Shown: positions 1 through 7,428 of the stretch, piece after piece
How positions within the stretch are numbered: the first letter of the stretch is position 1
Layout: each line of letters opens with the position of its first letter
From: Pleurocapsa sp. PCC 7327
GTDB taxonomy: Bacteria; Cyanobacteriota; Cyanobacteriia; Cyanobacteriales; Microcystaceae
DNA length: 64,000 nt
Direction of reading: 5' to 3'
Assembly (NCBI RefSeq): GCF_000317025.1
Contig: NC_019689.1
Coordinates: forward strand, 881,501-945,500
Notes under the pieces: generated by a model
Database searches by the model: none
The model's input: only the letters and a program-made list of their open reading frames with translations
What the model was told of the DNA's origin: nothing
Made by a program: the position numbers and the translations under genes

Positions 1-251
1 GTTATCTAAAAGATAGCGATCGCGCTGAATATTACAGCGTCACTGACAAAGAAGCAATAGAGGCATTCCAGCGAGTATCCCAGTTAGAAGGAATTATTCC
101 GGCGCTAGAAACCGCTCATGCTTTTGCCTATTTAGAAACGCTCTGCCCTCAACTCGAAGGCAGTCCTCGAATTGTCATTAACTGTTCGGGACGAGGGGAC
201 AAGGACGTACAAACCGTGGCCAAGTATCTCAGCAATTCTGTGGATATTTAG
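1..251 (+). CDS. trpB: Tryptophan synthase beta chain, C-terminal part (gene starts before the window)
   Basis: The frame starting at base 3 runs open to a TAG at 249-251 and encodes about 82 residues of the TrpB C-terminus. It shows the typical run from DKEAIEAF through EGIIPALE and AHA to the phosphate-binding style VINCSGRGDKD followed by VAKYL, which is highly conserved at the end of this PLP enzyme. TrpB condenses indole with serine to make tryptophan. The N-terminal part with the PLP lysine lies outside the window. The gene is convergent with the DUF29 gene downstream (71 bp gap). Confidence 0.9.
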   Translation, partial: YLKDSDRAEYYSVTDKEAIEAFQRVSQLEGIIPALETAHAFAYLETLCPQLEGSPRIVINCSGRGDKDVQTVAKYLSNSVDI

Positions 252-322
252 CACTAAAAGCGTCCCAACATCTTCAAGAAAGCAATCGCGCGCGTTGGAA
301 AAACTCCTTCTTTTTACTTGTT

Positions 323-787
323 CTAGTCGGGCAAAAAATTTGGAGCAAAGATATTTGCCAGTGAAAAAGGACAACGTTCTAGAAAAATATCTTTGCTCAA
401 TCCCGTTTCAAGAGATGCATCTTCTACTGCATCTTGATAGCAAGTATTAAAAATTTCCTCTATTCTATTTTTTAGTGAAGGACTGTCAGCTAGAAGCGAG
501 CCAATCTGTCTTCTTTGCTCTCTAATCGTAGAAATCCAGCTATTGGAGCGTTTATCGGGCTGATACTTCCATTTGAGTAAATACGTCAGCAAAAGAGTCA
601 AACGATTGTATAGCTCTCGTTTCTCGCTCCTTGCCCTGCTTTCTATTTCTTCAATTAAGTTGTCTAAATCTAATTGTTCAAACTTCTTCTGTCGTAAGAG
701 TTGAGCCGTGGTTTCTAGCCACATCAAAAAGTCTCGATCGTATAAAGATTTAGTGGTTTCATCTGTTGTTGTCTGAGGATTAGCCAT
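323..787 (-). CDS. DUF29 family protein
   Basis: The product has 154 aa. The layout is that of the cyanobacterial DUF29 family: an N-terminal YDRDFLMWLETTAQLLR block, then LDLDNLIEEIESR, a KRELYNRLTLLLTYLLKWKYQP helix block and a C-terminal part around SLKNRIEEIFNTCYQDA. The family is all-helical, small and cytoplasmic and often occurs in many copies per cyanobacterial genome; its function is unknown. The ATG at 787 gives the family's usual start and length. It stands alone, convergent with trpB, and has about 200 bp of non-coding sequence upstream. The family call is fairly sure; no role can be inferred. Confidence 0.8.
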   Translation of the reverse strand: MANPQTTTDETTKSLYDRDFLMWLETTAQLLRQKKFEQLDLDNLIEEIESRARSEKRELYNRLTLLLTYLLKWKYQPDKRSNSWISTIREQRRQIGSLLADSPSLKNRIEEIFNTCYQDAVEDASLETGLSKDIFLERCPFSLANIFAPNFLPD

Positions 788-989
788 CTTTCTCTCCTTT
801 TTCGCTCAAAGCGCAACATCCTCATAGAGGAACGGTCCGACTTTTTTTGTCTAATTTATGTCTGGCTCTTCGGCATTTCGGACTCTCTAAAATGCTTCTG
901 GACAACGCTAGCAAATAGACCTTTCAAGCGGATGCTTACACCTTAGTCTAGAATTGCCAGATATAAGCAAAGCGATCGCATATCGAATT

Positions 990-1235
990 TTAGTCAATTA
1001 GATAGTCAAGTTCATCGTCGTATATTTCATGGAGCATTTCACAAGCAACGTTCAGCGCGTCGGCTTGACGATCCCAATTAGCTGCCGCTTGGTCTTGCTG
1101 TAAGATTTTTGCTAATTCTGCTTGCATATCGGTATAACCGTAGAGCGTTTCGACGATATCTTCTAAGCTATAGCGTTCCAGCAATTTTAAGAGGGCGGTT
1201 TCTAGATTTTTGTCGGCATTGAATGTAGGTAACAT
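990..1235 (-). CDS. Hypothetical 81-aa acidic helical protein
   Basis: An 81-aa reading frame with strong amphipathic helices (ETALLKLLERYSLEDIVETLY, then AELAKILQQDQAAANWDRQAD) and a very acidic C-terminus (YDDELDYLID). There are no cysteines except one, no signal peptide and no membrane segment. Composition and codon use look like a real cyanobacterial gene rather than a chance frame, but I do not recognise a named family. It is divergent from flv3, with about 295 bp between the two starts that should hold both promoters. No strong ribosome binding site is visible before the ATG at 1235. Confidence 0.5.
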   Translation of the reverse strand: MLPTFNADKNLETALLKLLERYSLEDIVETLYGYTDMQAELAKILQQDQAAANWDRQADALNVACEMLHEIYDDELDYLID

Positions 1236-1530
1236 CTTTATCGATCCACAGCAGCGAACTTACATTTTCTATCGTCAAGGTTTTTCTAAAGCTCGCCTGT
1301 GAGATAAACGATCGCAGCGCGTGATATTATCCAATCCGAAGCTTGATGTAGCCAACAATGTCTTGTGAGCGCGATCGCTGTTTTAGAATTTTAATAATAA
1401 CAAAATTTATCGATTCTTTCTTAAGCAATTCTTAGCTTATAGTCAATTTTAGATAAGTTTCTTAATAAACCGTTACAAAGTGACTGTGTCAAAATAAAAA
1501 CAATATAAAAAAGCGTAAAGGAGAAGGTTG

Positions 1531-3258
1531 ATGGTCGCAACGCCCGTAAAAGCAGAAAAGCGGCTGACGATGCAAACCGCCGAGATCGCGGCAAACACCA
1601 CAGCCATTCGTTCCCTAGATTGGGATCGCGATCGCTTCGATATCGAATTCGGTTTACAAAATGGTACGACTTATAACTCTTATATCATTCAGGGCGAAAA
1701 GCTAGCCTTAGTCGATACCTCCCACGAAAAATTCCGCCAATTATATTTAGATACTCTGACAGGATTAATCGATCCCAAAACGATTGATTACCTAGTTATC
1801 AGCCACACCGAACCCGATCATAGTGGCTTAGTCAAAGATATCTTGCAACTTGCCCCTCAAGTGACTGTTGTCGGATCGAAAGTGGCCATTCAATTTCTAG
1901 AAGATTTCGTTCATCAGCCTTTCCAACGGCAATTGGTAAAAAGCGGCGACACTCTCGACTTAGGAAAAGGTCACGTTCTCGAATTTGTCAGCGCGCCCAA
2001 CCTTCACTGGCCCGATACCATTTTGACCTACGATCGCGCCACGCAGTTATTATTTACCTGCGATGTCTTTGGAATGCACTATTGTTCCGACAGTCTCTTC
2101 GATGAGGACTTAAAAGCAATAGAACCGGATTATCGTTTTTATTATGAATGTCTAATGGCTCCCAATGCCAGATCCGTTCTATCTGCCCTAAAACGGATGG
2201 AGTCCTTAGCGGGAGTTACAATGGTAGCTAACGGTCACGGTCCTCTATTGCGCTATAACGTAGACGAGTTAATCGGACGCTATCGCACCTGGAGTGAAGG
2301 GCAAAGTAAAGCCGAGAAGACAGTCGCCGTCTTTTATGTCTCTGACTATGGCTATAGCGATCGCATTTCGCAAGCGATTGCCAGAGGAATTATCAAGACG
2401 GGTGTCGCCGTAGAAATGGTGGATTTAAAATCTGCCGAACCCCAAGACGTGCAAGAATTGGTCGGTCGTTGTGCTGGCATTGTTATCGGCATGCCACCTC
2501 TTTCAGGCAGCCATCTAAAAGAAACCACGACGAGTATCGGCACAATTTTAGCAGCTGCCAAACCCAAGCAATTCATCGGCATGTTTGAATCCTACGGCGG
2601 CGACGATGAACCCATCGACCCGCTTTTAACCAAGTTTCGAGAGGCTGGTTTGACAAAAGCCTTCCCCTCAATTCGCATCAAAGATACGCCTAGCGAAGCT
2701 ATCTATCAATTGTGCGAAGAATCGGGAACCGACTTAGGGCAAGCGCTATCGATCGATCTCAAAGTCAAGCAACTCAAAGCGATCGATAATGAATTAGAGA
2801 AAGCAATTGGACGCATTAGCGGCGGACTGTATATCATCACCGCTAAAAAAGGCAACCTTTCCGGGGCGATGTTGGCTTCTTGGGTAGCACAAGCGAGTTT
2901 TGAACCCCCAGGATTTACGGTTGCAGTGGCGAAAGATCGCGCGATCGAGTCATTAATGCAAGTTGGAGACAAATTTGTCTTGAACGTCCTCGAAGAAGGC
3001 AAGTACCAAGCGTTGATGAAGCATTTTCTTAAACGATTTCCGCCAGGCGCCGATCGCTTTGCTGGAGTTAAAACCCAATTTGCTGCCAATGGTTCTCCCA
3101 TTCTAACCAATGCTCTAGCTTATTTAGAATGTGAAGTCATCAGTCGTATGGAGTGTAGCGATCATTGGATTGTCTACAGCAAAGTAACCAACGGGCGCGT
3201 GTCCAATTCCGATGCGTTGACTGCGGTTCACCATCGCAAGGTGGGCAATTACTACTAA
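1531..3258 (+). CDS. flv3: Flavodiiron protein Flv3 (oxygen photoreduction)
   Basis: This 575-aa flavodiiron protein has a metallo-beta-lactamase-like domain (about 25-260), a flavodoxin-like FMN domain (about 265-405, VAVFYVSDYGYSD) and a C-terminal flavin-reductase-like domain (about 430-575), the three-domain layout specific to oxygenic phototrophs. The diiron ligands H92-x-E94-x-D96-H97 are all present, so this is the canonical-ligand partner. The N-terminus closely resembles Synechocystis Flv3. The Flv1/Flv3 heterodimer reduces O2 to water with electrons from the PSI acceptor side. The ATG at 1531 is chosen over the TTG at 1528 because an AAGGAG at 1517-1522 lies at ideal spacing. flv1 follows 533 bp downstream on the same strand. 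Confidence 0.93.
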   Translation: MVATPVKAEKRLTMQTAEIAANTTAIRSLDWDRDRFDIEFGLQNGTTYNSYIIQGEKLALVDTSHEKFRQLYLDTLTGLIDPKTIDYLVISHTEPDHSGLVKDILQLAPQVTVVGSKVAIQFLEDFVHQPFQRQLVKSGDTLDLGKGHVLEFVSAPNLHWPDTILTYDRATQLLFTCDVFGMHYCSDSLFDEDLKAIEPDYRFYYECLMAPNARSVLSALKRMESLAGVTMVANGHGPLLRYNVDELIGRYRTWSEGQSKAEKTVAVFYVSDYGYSDRISQAIARGIIKTGVAVEMVDLKSAEPQDVQELVGRCAGIVIGMPPLSGSHLKETTTSIGTILAAAKPKQFIGMFESYGGDDEPIDPLLTKFREAGLTKAFPSIRIKDTPSEAIYQLCEESGTDLGQALSIDLKVKQLKAIDNELEKAIGRISGGLYIITAKKGNLSGAMLASWVAQASFEPPGFTVAVAKDRAIESLMQVGDKFVLNVLEEGKYQALMKHFLKRFPPGADRFAGVKTQFAANGSPILTNALAYLECEVISRMECSDHWIVYSKVTNGRVSNSDALTAVHHRKVGNYY

Positions 3259-3306
3259 AATTAATGTGTATTGAGTAGTTTTTGCCTAAAGCAGAAGATT
3301 ATAAAA

Positions 3307-3735
3307 ATGTCAGAAGACAAGGGAGAAGTAGACAAAACTTTGCCTTCAAAGTTATTTTCTCCCTCTGACACTTCCGCTAATATTAGGTGCGATCTTTTAT
3401 GAACTTGCACCAGAATATTTGCAAAATAATCTTTCAAAAAAAGTAGATTCGGAGAAAATGAAGACAGCTAAAACTTTTCAGAAATCGAATTACCGGAGTT
3501 TGATTGTTGGCTCAATGGATTGCTTGTTATTGTAAGAATGACTACCATTGCTGCGCTATCAGCATTTAAACAATATCGAAAAGATCGAGCAATTCTTTCA
3601 GAGGCTGAAATAAATTTCAATCGAGAATCGAAATTTGAATTTTACAAGACATTTCATCAAGATTTGAGGTTAGAACAATACGAACAAACCTTAAAAAAAT
3701 TGTCAAAAAAAAAGCTAGTCAATACTCATGATTAA
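3307..3735 (+). pseudogene. Possible decayed gene between flv3 and flv1
   Basis: No single frame is open across this interval, but three protein-like pieces follow each other. An ATG at 3307 opens MSEDKGEVDKTLPSKLF until a frame change near 3380. A second frame (about 3362-3532) reads LPLILGAILYELAPEYLQNN and continues to about SMDCLLL. A third frame (3472-3735) reads ELPEFDCWLNGLL and then the 60-odd residue charged stretch ending KKLVNTHD. The pieces could be relics of one gene with frameshifts, or chance frames in AT-rich DNA. The Synechocystis flv4-flv2 pair flanks a membrane-protein gene (sll0218), but I see no clear likeness to it. Treat as tentative. Confidence 0.3.
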
Positions 3736-3791
3736 AATCAAAAAAAGAAAAATTACCTATAAAAACTGATAAATAATACTAATAACTAGAT

Positions 3792-5522
3792 ATGAAACCA
3801 AGAGATGTTCAAGTATTCCCTATTGCTGCCCAAACAACCGTATTGCGATCGCGCACTTGGAATAGACTCAAATTCGAGATAGAATACGGTTTACAACGTG
3901 GAACGACCGCCAATTCCTATCTCATTCAAGCCGATAAAATTGCCCTATTCGATCCGCCTGGAGAATCTTTTAGAGATATTTTTCTCAAAGCCTTACAGCA
4001 ACGGATCGATCCGAAAACAATCGATTACGTCATTTTGGGTCATGTCAATCCCAATCGCTGCGTTACCTTAGAAGCCTTATTAGAAATTGCACCACAAATA
4101 ACCTTTATTTGTTCTAATCCTGCTGCAATTAATCTCAAAAACATTTTCTCGGAACCCGAATTTAATATTCAACAATACAACGTTAAGGTAGTCAAGGGAG
4201 AGGAAATTCTCGATTTAGGACAAGGGCATCAACTGGAATTTATTCCCACTCCCAATCCTCGTTCCCCCGGTCAATTATGTACCTACGACCCCAAAACCCA
4301 AGTCCTTTTTACCGATAAACTTTTTGGGGCGCACGTTTGCGGCGATCAGGTATTTGATGAAGGATGGAAGGTCTATGACGAAGATCGACGCTATTACTTT
4401 GATTGCTTGATGGCACCCTATGCCAAACACATCGCAACGGCATTAGAAAAACTCAGCGACAAACCTGCTAAAATCTACGCCACGGGCCACGGACCATTGG
4501 TGCGCTACGGATTGACCGAATTGAAGGCAGCTTATAAAGAGTGGACGAGTGCCCAAAGATCTCAAGAACTCGCGGTAGCCTTAATTTATGCTTCTGCCTA
4601 CGGAAATACGGCTACTCTGGGGCAGGCGATCGCGCAAGGCATCATTAAAGCAGGAGTCGGAGTAGAATCGATTAACGCAGAAGTCGCCGAACCCGAAGAA
4701 ATTAAAGCAGCCATCCAAAAATGCGCCGGATTTATTTTTGGTTCTCCCACTCTAGGCGGTCATGCGCCTACCCAAATTCAAACAGCACTGGGAATTACTT
4801 TAGCCAATGCCGATAAAACGAAACTAGCAGGCGTATTTGGATCTTACGGTTGGAGTGGAGAAGCGATCGATCTATTAGAAAGTAAATTCCGCGATGCGGG
4901 TTATCGATTCGGATTTGAAACCATTCGCGTGAAATTTAAACCCACCGATGTCACCCTCAAATTCTGTGAAGAAGCGGGAACGGATTTTGCCCAAGCGGTG
5001 AAAAAAGCCGCAAAATCCCGCAAACCCAAACCATCGGTTAGCGAGTCCGAATCGGCAAGAACCGAACAAGCTTTAGGAAGAATTGTCGGTTCTTTGTGCG
5101 TGGTGACTTGCCAGCAAGGAGATTTAAGCGGGGCAATGCTAGCGTCTTGGGTATCTCAAGCAACCTTTAATCCGCCGGGATTAACCATTGCAGTGGCGAA
5201 GGAACGCGCGATCGAATCTTTATTGCATAGCGGTAATCGATTCGTCCTCAATATTTTGCAGGAAGGCAATCATTTGGGGTTGATGAAACACTTTCTCAAA
5301 CCTTTTACTCCTGGCGAAGATCGCTTTGCCGGGTTGCCAATAGAAGCAGCAGACAATGGTTCGCCTATCCTAAAAGATGCTCTTGCCTACCTAGAATGTC
5401 GCGTTGAGAACCGAATGGAATGCGGCGATCACTGGGTTGTCTACGCAGTGGCAGAGAAAGGCAAAGTTCTACACCAAGGAGTTACAGCCGTTCACCATCG
5501 CAAATCGGGAACTCATTATTAA
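3792..5522 (+). CDS. flv1: Flavodiiron protein Flv1 (partner of Flv3, lacks canonical iron ligands)
   Basis: A 576-aa homolog of the upstream Flv3 with the same three domains (beta-lactamase-like, flavodoxin-like with VALIYASAYGNTA, flavin reductase-like). Where Flv3 has HxExDH, this protein reads H84-V-N86-P-N88-R89, so the usual Glu, Asp and second His are replaced. That substitution is known for Flv1 and Flv2. The N-terminus MKPRDVQVFPIA and the DPP and GHVNPNR stretches match Flv1 rather than Flv2. It acts with Flv3 as an electron safety valve after PSI. The adjacency and order flv3-flv1 are conserved in many cyanobacteria. No frameshift or truncation is seen. Confidence 0.92.
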   Translation: MKPRDVQVFPIAAQTTVLRSRTWNRLKFEIEYGLQRGTTANSYLIQADKIALFDPPGESFRDIFLKALQQRIDPKTIDYVILGHVNPNRCVTLEALLEIAPQITFICSNPAAINLKNIFSEPEFNIQQYNVKVVKGEEILDLGQGHQLEFIPTPNPRSPGQLCTYDPKTQVLFTDKLFGAHVCGDQVFDEGWKVYDEDRRYYFDCLMAPYAKHIATALEKLSDKPAKIYATGHGPLVRYGLTELKAAYKEWTSAQRSQELAVALIYASAYGNTATLGQAIAQGIIKAGVGVESINAEVAEPEEIKAAIQKCAGFIFGSPTLGGHAPTQIQTALGITLANADKTKLAGVFGSYGWSGEAIDLLESKFRDAGYRFGFETIRVKFKPTDVTLKFCEEAGTDFAQAVKKAAKSRKPKPSVSESESARTEQALGRIVGSLCVVTCQQGDLSGAMLASWVSQATFNPPGLTIAVAKERAIESLLHSGNRFVLNILQEGNHLGLMKHFLKPFTPGEDRFAGLPIEAADNGSPILKDALAYLECRVENRMECGDHWVVYAVAEKGKVLHQGVTAVHHRKSGTHY

Positions 5523-5601
5523 GATGAGTTGGCGACGCAGCGAGCAATCGCCGCCTTAAAACGTCGCAAAACTTCCGCAAGTGTAGATGCGCTTCGATCG
5601 C

Positions 5602-6573
5602 TCAATACAAACGACTCAGAACATAATCTGCTAAGTCTGCTAGTGCCTGCGAAGCTTCAGAAGGTTTGAGACAATCGAGCTGTTGTACGGCAAGCTTAGC
5701 ATAATCAGCAGCTAACTCTCTCGACCGTTCGATTCCATTGCCTTCTTTAACTAAAGCGAGGGCTTGTTCTATGTCTCCCTCCTGGCTAAATTCTCGTTTG
5801 ATGAGGACTTCTAAATAAGGCTTGGCTTCCATTGCATACAGCGCTGGCGCCGTCAGGTTTCCGCTAATGAGATCCGAACCTGCGGGTTTTCCTAATATTT
5901 CCGTCTCAGTCGTAAAGTCTAAAATGTCATCGACGATTTGAAAAGCCAGACCAATGTAACGACCGTATGAATATAAATGTTCTGCTACCGCTTCTGGAAC
6001 TTCGCTCAATAATCCCGCCGCCTTGGCGCTGTTTGCCATTAACGAGGCGGTTTTATAATAAGTTTTTTCTAAGTAGGCTTCGATCGATAAACTCGGATTA
6101 AACCGATTCATTGCTTGCTGGATCTCTCCTTCTGCGTAGTCTCGAATCACTTCCGACAAGAGTTTCACCACTTCCAAGTTATCCAAATTAGCCAGATACC
6201 AAGAAGACTGGGCAAATAAGAAATCTCCGGCGAGGACGGCAACGCGATCGCCAAATAAACTGTTGACCGTGGGAACGTTACGGCGGAGTTCTGCTTCATC
6301 GATTATGTCGTCATGGACTAGGCTGGCAGTGTGAATCATCTCCGTGATCTCTGCCAACCGTCGATGTCGTAGCGTAATATCTCGATCTAGCATGGTAGCC
6401 CGCGCAACCAGCAGGACAATCGCAGGTCTAATTCGCTTTCCCCCAGCTTCAAACAAATGTTCGGCAGCCGCTTCTAAAAGTTCGTGACGAGCACCCACGA
6501 GTTTTTTAAGATTTTCTGTTAAAAGGCGCAGATCGTTATCTACGGGAGCAAATAAAGAAGTTGTTGAGATCAT
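5602..6573 (-). CDS. sds: Solanesyl (all-trans-nonaprenyl) diphosphate synthase
   Basis: A 323-aa trans-prenyltransferase. The first aspartate-rich motif DDIID lies at 88-92 within LVHDDIIDEAELRR and the second, DDILD, at 215-219 within FQIVDDILDF. The GGKRIRP substrate-binding block is at 44-50. The enzyme extends an allylic diphosphate with IPP; in cyanobacteria this subgroup supplies the C45 side chain of plastoquinone-9, which is why the solanesyl name is given. Chain length cannot be proven from sequence alone. The start at 6573 gives the family's usual length of about 323 aa. It is convergent with flv1 (79 bp apart) and has a long empty upstream region. Confidence 0.88.
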   Translation of the reverse strand: MISTTSLFAPVDNDLRLLTENLKKLVGARHELLEAAAEHLFEAGGKRIRPAIVLLVARATMLDRDITLRHRRLAEITEMIHTASLVHDDIIDEAELRRNVPTVNSLFGDRVAVLAGDFLFAQSSWYLANLDNLEVVKLLSEVIRDYAEGEIQQAMNRFNPSLSIEAYLEKTYYKTASLMANSAKAAGLLSEVPEAVAEHLYSYGRYIGLAFQIVDDILDFTTETEILGKPAGSDLISGNLTAPALYAMEAKPYLEVLIKREFSQEGDIEQALALVKEGNGIERSRELAADYAKLAVQQLDCLKPSEASQALADLADYVLSRLY

Positions 6574-7214
6574 TGGTTAGCCAGTTTTGGCGAGATAGTT
6601 ACGAAAGTTTACATATCCTTGTATTTATTTTAAGCTAAGCTTCCCAGACAAGAAAATTTTGTTTGATTCTCAATTTGTCGCGATCGCTCGCAAGCGTTCT
6701 TGGCTGGCTCGATCGCCACCAAAAAAAATCTTTCAAATCGGGCTTTGTATGTTAGTCTAGTTATTAAGAGATTTCAGAATTTAAAAAACTTATTCGCTCC
6801 AAAGCTAGACACAAGATTTGTTGTAAAGCTTTGGAAAGGCTTAGATTGGGTAGATGCTTTGCTATCTTTTCCATAGCCATTTTGTGAGCGAAAAAAGAGC
6901 ACTTTGTTGCTCTCATTAGTTATAAAAGGAAGGCAAACATCTCTTATTAAGAGTTTGCCCAGCCTTAGACTAGGCACGACAATATACTTGTTGGAAAGGC
7001 TAAAGGGAAAAATATCCCTTTCCCTCTTACCCATTTCCCCTTACCCGCTCTAAAGCAAGAAGTCTAATCCAAAACAGTGAGGAGAGACAGACTTTCTCTT
7101 CTTATTGTCGAGCGAACGTTTGATAAAGTCAAAAAGCCGCGCCAGGGTTTCTTTGCCCCGACTCTCTAGGGAGTCAAAAACTTTTAGTATTTTTTTATCC
7201 TTGATTCTGGAAAA
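6574..7214. other. Intergenic region upstream of sds
   Basis: About 640 bp with no convincing gene. A weak minus-strand frame at 6774-7034 lacks coding character. Near 6933-6958 an imperfect hairpin pairs GCAAA with TTTGC and CTCTT with AAGAG. The sds promoter should lie just above 6573. Confidence 0.5.
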
Positions 7215-7334
7215 ATGCCTGCGATCGTCTTGCTTCTCGCCGCCGCTTATTTGTTGACAATTTATATCTTACTTGCGCTGGCAAAGCGAATTAACAAAGT
7301 TATGCCCAGCTCCTCGCGAGACATTAGTCATTAG
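7215..7334 (+). CDS. Putative 39-aa single-span membrane microprotein
   Basis: An ATG at 7215 opens a 39-codon frame ending at TAG 7332-7334. The product begins with about 23 strongly hydrophobic residues (MPAIVLLLAAAYLLTIYILL and on) and continues with a basic AKRINK and a short polar tail, the pattern of the small single-helix subunits of photosynthetic complexes. It does not match PsbM, PsbX, PsbT, PetG, PetL, PetM, PetN or Ycf12 as I know them. A CTGGAAAA stretch lies before the ATG, which is not a strong ribosome site. It lies alone in a 855-bp intergenic region. It could be chance. Confidence 0.35.
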   Translation: MPAIVLLLAAAYLLTIYILLALAKRINKVMPSSSRDISH

Positions 7335-7371
7335 TTGTTAGTCATTTGTCCTGAGTAACAAATGACCAAAA

Positions 7372-7405
7372 CAATTGGCAATTGCCAATTGGCAATTGCC
7401 AATTG
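7372..7405. repeat. Perfect 34-bp palindrome, possible terminator hairpin
   Basis: The segment alternates CAATTG and GCAATTGC units and equals its own reverse complement over all 34 bases. It lies 24 bp past the stop codon of the minus-strand beta-helix gene, so it may end that transcript, although no T-run follows. It could also be a member of a dispersed palindromic repeat. Confidence 0.6.
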
Positions 7406-7428
7406 AAGTTTAACCAAACCTAACTCAA

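Noticed and set aside
1531-5522. Assignment of the flavodiiron pair to flv4/flv2
   Set aside because: The N-terminal sequences match Flv3 and Flv1 more closely and no sll0218-like membrane gene is intact between them.
6774-7034. 86-codon minus-strand frame as a gene
   Set aside because: Low-complexity translation, no ribosome site and no family likeness; it overlaps a hairpin region.
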